Below, one piece after another: positions 35,998 through 45,037 of a DNA stretch of 64,000 bases. The first letter of the stretch is position 1. Every line of letters begins with the position of its first letter. The DNA is from an uncultured Rubrobacteraceae bacterium. GTDB taxonomy: Bacteria; Actinomycetota; Rubrobacteria; Rubrobacterales; Rubrobacteraceae. The notes below the pieces were generated by a model that saw only the letters and a list, made by a program, of their open reading frames with translations, made no database searches and was not told where the DNA came from. The translations under genes and the position numbers were made by a program. The DNA lies in the NCBI GenBank assembly GCA_902806085.1, contig CADCVH010000087.1:16478-80477 (forward strand), read 5' to 3'.

Positions 35998-36971
35998 TTA
36001 TCGGAAGTATTCTGGGCCCGGGACGCGGGCGACCGCGCCTTCGGTCGGTTCGGCCGCACCCCCGCCGCCAACCACGCGGTTCCGGCCGGCCGCTTTCGCC
36101 CGGTATAGCGCGGCATCGGCCTCCCTGAGTAGCGCGTCGGCCCCCCCGTTGTGCCCCGGACCGAGCGCGGCGACGCCCGCGCTGACGGTGACCCGCGCGG
36201 GCGGCTTCCCGTCCCCGACCGGGATCTTCAGGTCCTCGACGGCCCGGCGCGCGAGGTCGGCGGCGGCCTTGGCGGACTCTAGGGCCTGCTCCGGCATGAT
36301 GAGGAGGAACTCCTCGCCGCCGTAGCGGTAGGCCGCGTCGCTCCCCGGAGGCGCCCCGCCGAAGCGCCCGCCACCGCGCGCAGGACCTCGTCGCCGGCCA
36401 GGTGGCCGTGACAGTCGTTGAGGGCCTTGAAGTGGTCCACGTCGTAGAGCGCGGCGCAGTAGCTGCGGCCGTAGCGGCGCTCGCGGGCGGCCAGGGCCTC
36501 GAGGTCCTCGTGGAGAGCGAGCCGGTTGCCCAGGCCCGTTAGGGGGTCCTTGCGCGCCTGCTCGAAGAGCTGCCTCTTCTGCTCGCCGAGGCGCCTGCGT
36601 AGTCCGGTGACGCGGGCGGCCGAGATCAGGCGCGCCCGCAGCTCGTCCAGATCGAGCGGCTTGGACAGGTAGTCGTCGGCGCCGGCCTCCATGCCCTCCA
36701 GCAGGTGCTCCTTCTCCCCGAGCGACGTCAGGAAGACGAAGTAGGCGCAGCCTTCTCCCCCCGCCGTCCTTACCCTGCGGCACAGCTCGAGCCCGTCGAT
36801 GCCGGGCATCAACCGGTCGCTTATGACCACGTCGATCCCTTGGGTTTTCTCGAAGAACTCCCAGACCCGCCGGCCGTCCTCGGCGGCCAGGCACTCGTGG
36901 CCAAGCTTCTCGAGGGCGGCCTTAAGTATCGTACGCGGGACGGCCTCGTCCTCCGCCACCAGCACCCTCAA
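35998..36971 (-). pseudogene. REC-GGDEF diguanylate cyclase, frameshifted
   Basis: From ATG 36971 a receiver (LVAEDEAVPRTI, VVISDRLMPGIDG, DDYLSKPLDLDEL) and the first half of a GGDEF domain (DPLTGLGNRLAL, YDVDHFKALNDCHGHLAGDE) are intact. Near 36355 the frame is lost; the next frame gives APPGSDAAYRYGGEEFLLIM and onwards to a TAA at 35998. One indel separates regulatory and catalytic halves. The RxxD inhibitory site of the paralogue is replaced by PGSD. The ATGA overlap with the upstream kinase is preserved. Confidence 0.85.
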
Positions 36972-39270
36972 GACCGCCCGACCGGCGACGCCTCGATCTC
37001 GAGCGCGGCCCGGGCCCTCCCGAACTCCTCTTCGAGGCGGGTCAGGGGTCCCTCGAGCGTGCCCCCCGCGGCCCCCGAGCGGCCCAACGCCTCGAGCTCC
37101 TTGCAGGCCTCGGCCATTCCGAGCGCGCCGAGGCTCGCGCTGGAGCCCGAGAGGGCGTGCGCCACGCGTTCCACCTCCCGGGCCTCCCCCCGCTTGCTAG
37201 CCCCCCGCAGCGCCTTCAACTTGCCCGGCGCCTCGGCCAGGAAGTCGCTGATCAGCCCGCCGAGGAAGTCCGGCCCGCCCGGCTGCTGCAGGCCACGCAG
37301 GCCCTCGAGTACGCCGCGGTCGATGGCCGCGCCCCCCCGTCCGCCGCGTCGTCCTCCGCCGGCGCCGACCCGGGCGCGGCCTCCCCCTGCGGTGCCCCCC
37401 GCGGCACCCAGCGCTCGAGCGCCGCGGCGAGGTCCTCCGGCCTGACCGGCTTGGGGAGGTGGTCGTCCATGCCCGCCTCAAGCGCCTTCTCGCGGTCGCC
37501 GACCATCGCGTTGGCCGTGAGCGCCACGACGGGCGTACGGCGCCCGGAGCCTTCTTCGCGCCGGCGTATCTCGGCGGCGGCCCCGTAGCCGTCCAGGGCG
37601 GGCATCTGCACGTCCATCAGGACGGCGGCGTAGGGGACGCGGGAGACGGCCTCCACCGCCTCCTTGCCGTCGGCCACCACGTCCGCGCCGTACCCGAGGT
37701 TCTCCAGCATCCTTGCTGCCACCTTCTGGTTTACGGGGTTGTCCTCGGCCACGAGCACCCTGGCGCTCCGCTCCGGGGCCCCTTCCCCTGCCCCGCCTCG
37801 GGGTGCCGGTCGGATCTCCTCCGGAGGCGTGGTCCCCCCGGTCTCCGCTCCCAACGCTGTCGCTATGGCGTCGAAGAGGCGGGACTGCTTCACCGGCTTG
37901 GTCAGGTACGCCACTATGCCGATCCGGCGCGCCTCCTCGGCGTCCCCGCGCGCGCCGAGGGAGCTCAGCAGGATCAGGCGCACGGAGGCGAGGGCCGGGT
38001 CCTCCTTGATAGCACGGGCGAGCTCAATGCCGTCCATCCCTGGCATCCGCATGTCCAGGATGGCCAGGTCGTAGGGCGCACCCCCCCGCGCGGCCTCGCG
38101 CAGCATCCTAAGGGCCCGCGGGCCGTCTTCCGCCGTCCCGTTCCTCATCCCCCAAGAGACCACCTGCTCGTGCACGTTCTGCGGCTGGTGTCGTTGTCGT
38201 CCACCACCAGCACCCTGGCGCCGCGCAGGTCGGGCGGCACGCCGCCGGGCGCGGGCGGCTGTCCCGGGCGCTTCGCGAACTGGGCGGTGAACGGGAAGGT
38301 GCTCCCCTCCCCCGGCTCGCTCTCGACTGCTACCCCCCCCCATCATCTCTACGAGCTGCTTGGAGATCGCTAGCCCGAGCCCCGTCCCGCCGTAACGGCG
38401 AGTGGTGGAGGCGTCGGCCTGGGTGAAGGACCGGAAGAGCCTCGAGAGCTGCTCGGCCGTGAGCCCTATGCCGGTGTCGGAGACGGAAAACCGGAGCATA
38501 ACCTCCCCCTCTTCGGTGAACTTGATGGCGTTGCCGACGATGTTAGTGAGGACCTGCGTGAGGCGCCCTGGGTCACCCATGAGGGCGGTAGGCACCCCGG
38601 GTTCGATAAAGTTGGCGAGCTCCAACCCCTTCGCGTGGGCCCGCTCGGCGAAGAGCCCCAGCGCCTCCTCGGCCGTGTCCCGCAGGTCGAAATCCACGAC
38701 CTCGAGCTCCATCCGGCCGGCCCCTATTTTGGAGAAGTCGAGGACGTCGTTGATGATGGCCAGGAGGTTCTCGCCCGAGAGCCGGACCGTCTCGGCGTAC
38801 TCGCGCTGCTCGGGGTCAAGCTCCGTGTCCAGCAAGAGGCCCGTCATGCCGATCACGCCGTTCATCGGCGTCCTTAGCTCGTGGCTCATGTTGGCCAGGA
38901 AGTCGCTCTTGGCGCGGTTCGCCGATTCGGCCTCCTCTTTGGCCCTCTCCAACTCCTGTTCGGCTTGCCGGCGTTCGGTGATATCCATGAACGAGCCGAG
39001 CATCCGCACCGGCTCGCCGTCATCGTCGCGCACCACGTAGCCCCTATCGAAGACGACCTTGTAGTCGCCTTGTCTGTGGCGCAGCCGGTACTCGGCCGAC
39101 CACGTCCGGCCCCCGGACTCGAGCACCGCATTGAGGCCCGAGATTACCCTTTGGCGGTCCTCGGGGTGTATCCGCTCTTCCCACCACGCGCCGCTCTCGC
39201 CGATCTCCCCGGGCGCGAAGCCCAGCATGGGTTGGACGGCGCCGGCCCACCTCTGCACGCCGCTTCTCAT
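36968..39270 (-). pseudogene. Hybrid histidine kinase, N-truncated and frameshifted
   Basis: Paralogue of the 1162-residue kinase. It starts inside a PAS domain (GFAPGEIGESGAWWEERIHP), so the upstream sensor part is gone; a terminator of the next gene lies only 16 bp before the first ATG. HisKA (NMSHELRTPMNG) and HATPase are readable. At a C9 run (38333-38341, plus strand) the frame shifts, and it returns near 38178; the stretch in between encodes the first receiver start (VLVVDDNDT) in another frame. A third shift at a C7 run (37332-37338) separates the second receiver from the HPt (RVAHALSGSSASLG). Two of the three shifts sit at long homopolymers. Confidence 0.82.
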
Positions 39271-39285
39271 GTCTAAAGGTAAGAG

Positions 39286-39317
39286 AGGAGGGCCGAGATA
39301 GAGACCCCGGCCCTCCT
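39286..39317 (-). terminator. Terminator of the beta-propeller lipoprotein gene
   Basis: Perfect 10-bp stem AGGAGGGCCG/CGGCCCTCCT with a 12-nt loop, 24 bp past the stop of the minus-strand lipoprotein gene. Confidence 0.7.
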
Positions 39318-39340
39318 TCATGCCCTTATCTTGTGCCTGA

Positions 39341-40357
39341 CTAGGGCGCCGTCTCCCAGTCGGGCTGGTGCTCGTCTTCCGGGTTGGAGGAGATGTGGTG
39401 GCGATCCGTGCCGTCGGGGTTCATCGTCGCAAGCCCTATGCCGGACTCGCCGCTGAAGGAGTGATTCGACACGAACAGCATCTTCTTTCCGTCCGCGGAC
39501 CATACGGGGTCGGACGATCCAAAGCCGCGGCTGAAGTTGTCCGTGAGGTTGGTGAGCTGCCGGCCGTTGTCGGCGTCGATAGTAAAAATGTCGCCATAGG
39601 ACCCATATTCGGGAGAGGCCTCGAAGGCGATCTTGTTGCCGTCCGGTGACCAGTCGGCGTCTCCGGCACCCATGCCCCAGGGCGTCAGCCGCTTTAGCCC
39701 GCCGCCGTCCAAGCGCACAGTGAACAGAGCCGCTTCTTCGGGGTGGTCGTCGCTTATATAGCGGGCGAACACGAGCCGCCTGCCGTCCGGGGAGAATCGG
39801 GGCACGTGGTCGAACTCCGCCTTTTCGGGAAGCGTGGTCACGCGCCGGACGTTGGTTCCGTCGGCGTCCATCACGTAGATCTCCTCCCTCCACGCGCTGT
39901 TGCGGCGGTCGGAGGCGAAGGCGATCTGTGAGCCGTCGGGGGACCAGTCCGCGACATCGCTGACGTCGTCGGAGTGGGTCAGCTTGACGATCCCCGAGCC
40001 GTCGGGGTTCATAGTGAAGATGTCGTTGATGGCATTCGAGTCGTCGGGATCGGGATCGGCGCGATTGGACTCGAAGGCTAGCTTGTCGCCCCCGGGCTTC
40101 CACACCGCCCAGCCGCTGTCGGCCGATCCGTTCGTCAGCTTCACCTGGTCGGAGAGGTCCTTGTTGGCGACCCAGGTCTGCTGGAAGCCGTCCGAGTCCT
40201 CTCTCATGAACACCATGCTCGGAGTGGAGTTGGCGGGGTTTTTGGTCTCCTGGCTCCCGCCGCCACAGGAGGCGAGCGCCATCACCAGCGCGAGCCCGAA
40301 CACCATAGAGGCGGGCCTGCCCACCCACGCTACCTTCTTGGCTACGGTCCTTAGCAT
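39341..40357 (-). CDS. TolB-like beta-propeller lipoprotein
   Basis: 338 residues, AGGAGAAAGGAAG before the ATG. Signal peptide with lipobox VMALASCGGG (lipidated Cys about 31). Six WD40/TolB-type blades repeat the motif WSPDG.KIAFASDR: WKPGGDKLAFESNR, WSPDGSQIAFASDR, FSPDGRRLVFARYI, WSPDGNKIAFEASP, WSADGKKMLFVSNH. They are separated by IFTMNPDGSG-type strands. It is probably a surface-anchored binding protein. Confidence 0.9.
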   Translation of the reverse strand: MLRTVAKKVAWVGRPASMVFGLALVMALASCGGGSQETKNPANSTPSMVFMREDSDGFQQTWVANKDLSDQVKLTNGSADSGWAVWKPGGDKLAFESNRADPDPDDSNAINDIFTMNPDGSGIVKLTHSDDVSDVADWSPDGSQIAFASDRRNSAWREEIYVMDADGTNVRRVTTLPEKAEFDHVPRFSPDGRRLVFARYISDDHPEEAALFTVRLDGGGLKRLTPWGMGAGDADWSPDGNKIAFEASPEYGSYGDIFTIDADNGRQLTNLTDNFSRGFGSSDPVWSADGKKMLFVSNHSFSGESGIGLATMNPDGTDRHHISSNPEDEHQPDWETAP

Positions 40358-40501
40358 CTTCCTTTCTCCTTCTCGTTGAGGCTGGGAGAGCGCCTTAAGC
40401 GCCGCCCCGCCAGATGTGTTTGATAGTCACACCAGTATCATGCTTCCTATCTAGGTGAAGGGCATCTCCCAGATGAGTGATGTTTGGAACGTATGCAGCT
40501 A

Positions 40502-40564
40502 TTCTCCGAGAACTCCGTACGTCCGAAGTTCGCAGCACGCCCGTTCTAGGACGTTCGTGAATAG
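40502..40564 (-). repeat. Composite repeat: TATTCAC end motif plus palindromic repeats
   Basis: On the minus strand CTATTCACGAACGTCCTAGA (40564 downward) is followed, 33 nt from its start, by GAACTTCGGACGTACGGAGT and TCTCGGAGAAT. The order and spacing equal those at 10004-10066. A second, plus-strand copy of the palindrome (40524-40556) overlaps it. Confidence 0.55.
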
Positions 40565-40626
40565 ACGGTTAGCCCCAGTCCGACACCTATGGGGACCCCG
40601 GATTAAGGATCGGCAGCCCTTGGGAG

Positions 40627-41508
40627 TTACTTTGAGGCCACGCGCTTCACCGCATCGACGGCCGCTTCGGGCTTGTCCAAGAATATGACGTGGCCGGCAT
40701 CCACTTTACGAACGCTGCTCCGCGGCCACCGCTGGGCGACCTCACGCTCGATCTCTACGTAGACGTCATCGCTCTTGAGACAGAGGGGGTCTCCTTCGCA
40801 CCCGGGCTCCTTTTCGGAAAGGAGCATCTCGAAGGGTACAGGCGGTGGCGGAGGCGCCTTCTCTAACTCCTTGCTGCTAGCGAACCAGTCGATCCCCTCC
40901 GGGTTCTCTCCCGAAAAATAGGCTTGGTCCTCCTCGCGCACTTCTTCAGTGAACGCTCCACCCAGTGGGTGTATGCGCTCCACCACTTGATCGGCGGGCG
41001 GTTCCGGGTTCATCGCCACTACACCTACAACCTCATCGGAATAGCGGCGCGCGTAGTGTTGGACGAAGAACCCCCCATACGAACTACCGGCGAGCACGTA
41101 CGGGCCGGGCACCTCGGCCGTCTCGAGTAGCTGGTGAAGGTCGTCGACGACGTCACCGGCGGTTCGTGGCGTGGGTGCCTCACCGCTTTCCCCGTTGTTG
41201 GCTCGGTCGTAGGAGCACGTCATGTATTTGCGGGCAAGAGTATCCCGCACGTACGACACGTCGCTTATAGGCTCCTCCAGTCCCATTTCGAAGACGACGG
41301 TGGGAGGGCCGGTTCCGCGACACTCCATGTAGAGGCTGCGCCCGTTGGGAAGTTCGAAGGTGCCCTCCGGCGCCGTCTTCTTCTGCGCGGCCTGCTCGCC
41401 ACCGCTGCCTCCTCCTCCGCAGGCTGTCGGCGCGAGCATCGCCACCGTCAACACCCCCACGCCGAGGGCCAACCTCATCAACGCCGGGCGGTGCAAAGCG
41501 GTGTTCAT
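40627..41508 (-). CDS. Alpha/beta-hydrolase lipoprotein
   Basis: 293 residues from ATG 41508 (GGGAAAGG upstream; an in-frame start at 41550 is possible). Lipobox AMLAPTACGGGG. The hydrolase core shows PTVVFEMGLEEP, the oxyanion region, SYDRANNGESG, the nucleophile elbow LAGSSYGGFFVQHYA and the catalytic His in VDAGHVIFLDKPEA. It is an exported esterase/lipase-like enzyme of unknown substrate. DNA upstream holds an 18-bp palindrome. Confidence 0.85.
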   Translation of the reverse strand: MNTALHRPALMRLALGVGVLTVAMLAPTACGGGGSGGEQAAQKKTAPEGTFELPNGRSLYMECRGTGPPTVVFEMGLEEPISDVSYVRDTLARKYMTCSYDRANNGESGEAPTPRTAGDVVDDLHQLLETAEVPGPYVLAGSSYGGFFVQHYARRYSDEVVGVVAMNPEPPADQVVERIHPLGGAFTEEVREEDQAYFSGENPEGIDWFASSKELEKAPPPPPVPFEMLLSEKEPGCEGDPLCLKSDDVYVEIEREVAQRWPRSSVRKVDAGHVIFLDKPEAAVDAVKRVASK

Positions 41509-41656
41509 GCGTCTTGGCCTTTCCCAGCGGGGGACTAGCGGCTTTCTCATCGCTTCTCCGCTCCGCAACCTCTGTTGGCCTTACCGTCGAGCAAAACTAT
41601 GACGCTGCGGCGTTGCAGAGGGATCGGCAGTAGTACCCATATTGCGGCGAGAAGGT

Positions 41657-41674
41657 ATGGGCATTTATGCCCAT
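41657..41674. promoter_or_regulatory. 18-bp palindrome upstream of the hydrolase gene
   Basis: ATGGGCATTTATGCCCAT, 8-bp arms and a 2-nt centre, about 150 bp before the hydrolase start. It is lower in GC than its surroundings. It could be an operator or a small hairpin; no cognate regulator can be named. Confidence 0.35.
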
Positions 41675-41748
41675 TCGGGGAACTAAGGGGCGCTAATACT
41701 TGCAGGGGAACCCAGAGAGACAGGGTCAGACGAGGCCCGCCGCCAAGG

Positions 41749-41779
41749 AACTGCCGAGAACCCCCTCGGCCCGAAGTTC
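41749..41779 (-). repeat. Dispersed palindromic repeat copy
   Basis: Reverse-strand copy: GAACTTCGGGCCGAGGGGGT then TCTCGGCAGTT. It sits about 300 bp upstream of the IS110 transposase gene in a 565-bp stretch (41509-42074) with no recognised gene. Confidence 0.6.
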
Positions 41780-42074
41780 CCGGCTGACCGAGATCGCCGG
41801 TTTGCGGCATACGACACCGACCCGAGCCTTACCCTGTCCGTGCGCCCGTCGCGTAGCATACGGCGGCGTCCCGACGGCCGGGGATGGCTCGACCCGAGTC
41901 GCCATCGCCACAACGGGATTGGCTACCAGTGCATCGCCCCCCGGCCCGTCGGCGGAGGTCCCCGAAAGACCACTGAATCAGGATCCGCGAGAAGGCATCG
42001 CTTCGTAAGGCTGTGACGGGCGGGGGCATCCGAAGGCGCGGCAACGGACGTGCGTCGGGAAGGCAGCGAAAGCC

Positions 42075-43226
42075 GTGCATTGGGTGGGGTTCGACGTGGG
42101 CAAGGCGTTCCGCTGGGTCTGCGTGCTCGACGAAGAGGGCGAGGTCGTGCTCTCCCGGAGGGTCGCGGCCAAGGAGGAGCGGATCGAGGAGGCGCTTTCG
42201 GAGGTCTCCGGGTTTGGGGAACCGGACGAGCGGGTGGTGGGCATAGACATCCTCGGAGGGCCGGCTACCCTGTTGGAGGCGATCCTCCTTGAGCGCGGCG
42301 AGCGGGTGCGCTACGTCTCGGGCACCGCCGTGAACAAGCTCGGGGAGGCCTACGCAGGCGGGGAGAACAAGAGCGATCCGCGCGACGCCTTCGTGATTGC
42401 GGACCGGCTCAGGTTCCGCTGGCGCTCCCTTCCGAAGGTCGCCGCCAGGAGGGAGCACCTCGCCGAACTGAGGGTTTTGGTCGGCTACCGGAGGGACCTG
42501 GTTCAGGAGCAGGTCCGGCGCACGACGCGCCTCAGGGCGATGCTCGCCGAGGTGTTCCCGGGCATGGAAAGCTCGCTGGACTGGAGGAAGGAGGGCCCGC
42601 TGCTCGCGGTCACGAAGGTCGCCACCCCGGCCGCCGCGCGCAGGCTGGGAGAGGCGCGCCTGGCGCGGTGGCTCAAGGCCCGGGGGGCCCTCAAGGCGGC
42701 CTCGCTGGCCGAGCGGATCGTGTCGGCGGCCAAGTCCCAGAAGCGGGAGATGCCCGCCGCCGAGGTGAAGGCCGCGCTCGTCGCGGAGATCGCCTCCGAG
42801 GTCCTGAGGACCAGGGATCGCCTCCGCGAACTCGACGCCCGGCTGGAGGCGCTCGTGGAAACGGACCCGGGCGGAGAAGTCGTCAGGAGCCTGCCCGGGA
42901 TGGGGCTCGTCCTCACCGCGGAGTTCCTAGCCGATCGGCTGGCCGCGGCAGCCGGGATCGTCCCGGTGTCGAGGTCCTCCGGCAGCGTCTCATACCAGCG
43001 CAGGGAACGCAGGGGCAACCGGATCCTCAAGCGCATCTTCTACAGATCGGCGTTCAGCGCGATCTCCTGCCACGAGCCCAGCCAGGCGTACTACCGACGA
43101 AAGCGTTCAGAGGGCAAGACCGCCCAGCAGGCGGTGATCGCCCTGGCCCGTCGCCGGGTCAACGTGTTGTGGGCGATGCTCAGGGACGGGGTTGTCTACG
43201 AAGACAGGGCCACCGCAGCGGCTTGA
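42075..43226 (+). CDS. IS110-family transposase
   Basis: 383 residues, GTG start. The N-terminal DEDD (RuvC-like) domain carries GFDVGKAFRW, VVGIDILGG and ENKSDPRDAFVIADRLRF, and the C-terminal transposase_20 domain LPGMGLVLTAEFLADRLAA with the serine motif SRSSGSVSY and RERRGNRILKRIF. IS110 elements have no terminal inverted repeats and use a guide RNA made from their ends (bridge RNA), so exact borders cannot be set here. Compared with the fragment at 4755 it lacks ten residues in the C-terminal domain, an in-frame 30-bp deletion that may inactivate it. Confidence 0.9.
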   Translation: MHWVGFDVGKAFRWVCVLDEEGEVVLSRRVAAKEERIEEALSEVSGFGEPDERVVGIDILGGPATLLEAILLERGERVRYVSGTAVNKLGEAYAGGENKSDPRDAFVIADRLRFRWRSLPKVAARREHLAELRVLVGYRRDLVQEQVRRTTRLRAMLAEVFPGMESSLDWRKEGPLLAVTKVATPAAARRLGEARLARWLKARGALKAASLAERIVSAAKSQKREMPAAEVKAALVAEIASEVLRTRDRLRELDARLEALVETDPGGEVVRSLPGMGLVLTAEFLADRLAAAAGIVPVSRSSGSVSYQRRERRGNRILKRIFYRSAFSAISCHEPSQAYYRRKRSEGKTAQQAVIALARRRVNVLWAMLRDGVVYEDRATAAA

Positions 43227-43278
43227 AAAAGGCGTCAGGATGCGCTGGGCCTACAAGAACGCCGGGGTCCGAGGGGAC

Positions 43279-43950
43279 CTAGCGACCCGTCTCCACCTCC
43301 ACAAACTGCCGGCCCAGCAAGAACCGCTCGAACCACTCTACCGCGGGGATCGCCGTCTCCGAGAGCCCCGGCTCGGTGTAGGCGTCGAAGTGGGCCCCAC
43401 TCGCGATCACCAAAGCCTTCGGCTCCAGCGCCCTCTCGTAGGCCGCCACCGCGAGGTCCGTGAGCGTCAGGGCGTCGTTGCCCCCCACGATCATCAAGAG
43501 CGGGGTGGGCGAGATGCGGCTTATGTTCGCCGCCGGGTTGTACTCCAAAAACTTCTCCATCGACTCCAGGGAGACCTCGTTGCGCCAGTTGGGCGCGATG
43601 GACCGGCCCGTCTCCATGAACCACTCGTAGGAGTCGGGGGTCGGCAGCGCCGATGGCTCGCCCTCGGGCGCCACCACCGGGACCTTGCCTCCTTCCTCGC
43701 CCCGGTAGCGGGCGAGGCGATCCTCGGCGAGCGCCTGCTGGAACCCGGCGAAGACGTCCGGGCGCATGAGGCGCTGGGCGTTCGCCCAGCCGTCCACCAG
43801 GGGCACCTGCGCGACGGCGGCCTTGATGCGCCGGTCGAACGCGGTGAGGTGCAGGACGTGCGCCCCGGAGTAGGAGGAGCCCCACACCCCTATCCTCCCT
43901 GGCTCCACCTCCGGCCTCATGGAGACCCAGCTTATGGCGTTGGGGGTGGG
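43279..43950 (-). pseudogene. Alpha/beta-hydrolase, N-terminally truncated
   Basis: The minus-strand frame ending at 43279 reads ISWVSMRPEVEPGRIGVWGS, the strand and elbow (GVWGSSYSGAHVL, nucleophile Ser) of a dienelactone hydrolase/peptidase-like protein, then LLMIVGGNDALTLTD (Asp) and ASGAHFDAYTEPGL (His). The 80-100 residues that normally precede the elbow, with the oxyanion strand, are absent. Upstream of about 43950 the similarity ends. A product from ATG 43920 (213 residues) would contain the triad but not the complete fold. Confidence 0.7.
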
Positions 43951-44039
43951 AAGCGGCGTCCCTTCCCGTACAAACGGGGGGTAAGGAACCCCAATGAAGC
44001 CGCCGCGGAGCGAAAAGTCGGCGGCAGATAGGGAAGTCC

Positions 44040-44331
44040 ATGAACAAGACGGAGCTCATCGAGAAGATCGCCGAGGAGGCTGGCGTGCCCGAGGGCGAGG
44101 CCCAGAGGCACTTCGGGGCCTTCGAGCGGGTGGTCACAGAGGCGCTCAAGGGCGGAGAAGAGGTCAGGATCATGGGCTTCGGGAAGTTCTCCGTGCGCGA
44201 GCGCAAGGCCAGGGAGGGCAGGAACCCCCAGACCGGCGAGAAGATGAAGATCGCGGCCCAGAAGGTCCCGGCCTTCAGCGCGGGCAACGCCCTCAAGGGG
44301 GCCATCCAGGGGCCTTCGAACGGGGGTCTGA
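44040..44331 (+). CDS. HU-family DNA-binding protein (probable frameshift near the end)
   Basis: ATG 44040. MNKTELIEKIAEEAGVPEGE, the beta-arm GFGKFSVRERKAREGRNPQT with the intercalating proline region (RNPQTGEKMKI), and VPAFSAGNALKGAI cover a full HU/IHF fold by residue about 92. The observed frame does not stop until 44672, running through the start of the next gene in a sequence without HU features. A one-base change in the G5 run at 44322-44326 would end the protein at the TGA 44329-44331 (normal length), which I take as the real end. HU compacts and bends DNA. Confidence 0.8.
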
Positions 44332-44361
44332 AGTGCCGCCGTTCCGTGGGATGGGGCTCTC

Positions 44362-44790
44362 TTGACCGAGGCGGCTGTACCGGCACCTTGCCAGGTGCGA
44401 AGCAAGACGGGGGGCCCCTGCCCCCACCCGGCGGTCGTGGAGATCAGGGGCGTGGCCTTCTGCGGGCCGTGCGCCCGCGAGCAAAAGGCGTACTTCGCCA
44501 TCGGAGAACTCCTCGCGCGGGAGGGGGAGCGGGGCCTGCGCAGCGGGCCGCTGGCCGAAACGCTGAAGAGGGCGCGGGCAGAGCGCGTGGCTGGGGATGG
44601 GGAAGGCGCTACCGCAGAGACGCATCACGGGCCCTCGGGCGCCTACGAGGTAAGGCGTCCCTCGCCTACTAGGGCTAGCCAACCGCAAGAAATTGTTTCC
44701 GCCGCAACCTCCTCGCCTACGCGTGGCGGGGTAGAACAGGCATCCCGCGCACGTCCGAACAGGCGGAGAAGGGTGCCGTCGACCGGCTAG
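44362..44790 (+). CDS. Small cysteine-containing protein of unknown function
   Basis: 142 residues from TTG 44362. The N-terminal 60 residues (CQVRSKTGGPCPHPAVVEI and GVAFCGPCAREQKAYFAIGE) hold four cysteines spaced like a small zinc ribbon (C-x9-C, then C-x2-C). The rest is Arg/Ala-rich and probably disordered. It lies directly after HU. The gene appears genuine because the cysteines and codon pattern are coherent, but no family is recognised. Confidence 0.6.
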   Translation: MTEAAVPAPCQVRSKTGGPCPHPAVVEIRGVAFCGPCAREQKAYFAIGELLAREGERGLRSGPLAETLKRARAERVAGDGEGATAETHHGPSGAYEVRRPSPTRASQPQEIVSAATSSPTRGGVEQASRARPNRRRRVPSTG

Positions 44791-44818
44791 CCTGCCCGAG
44801 CCCAAGACGCACGGGGCC

Positions 44819-44995
44819 CTAGCGGCAGAGCCTCCTGATGGCGAAGCCCAGTCCGCAGACGCTCATCAGCAGTGCTACGAGTGGTAGTGTGAGTGGCACG
44901 CCGCCGGTGTCGGGCATCCGCTGTGCCGCGGCCTTCTGACCGAAGAGCGTCGGGTCCACGGCTTCGGCCACGAGCGCCGGCGGCAATCTGTTCGG
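44819..44995 (-). pseudogene. Remnant of an LPXTG-type surface protein (C-terminal anchor)
   Basis: The minus-strand frame ending in TAG 44821-44819 reads QKAAAQRMPDTGGVPLTLPL, ALLMSVCGLGFAIRRLCR: a pentapeptide-like MPDTGG, a hydrophobic helix and a basic tail, the three parts of a sortase-type sorting signal. No start codon or preceding domain is found. The SGNH hydrolase at 49590 has the same kind of tail (VPETGG). No sortase gene is in the window. Confidence 0.55.
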
Positions 44996-45037
44996 ACCAT
45001 GAGACTTTACACAGTTTACGTCTTTACTTACATCCTC

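Noticed and set aside
44040..44672. HU protein with a long C-terminal extension (210 residues)
   Set aside because: The extension lacks the Lys/Ala/Pro-rich character of extended actinobacterial HU proteins and overlaps a better-supported gene; a one-base error in the G5 run explains it more simply.
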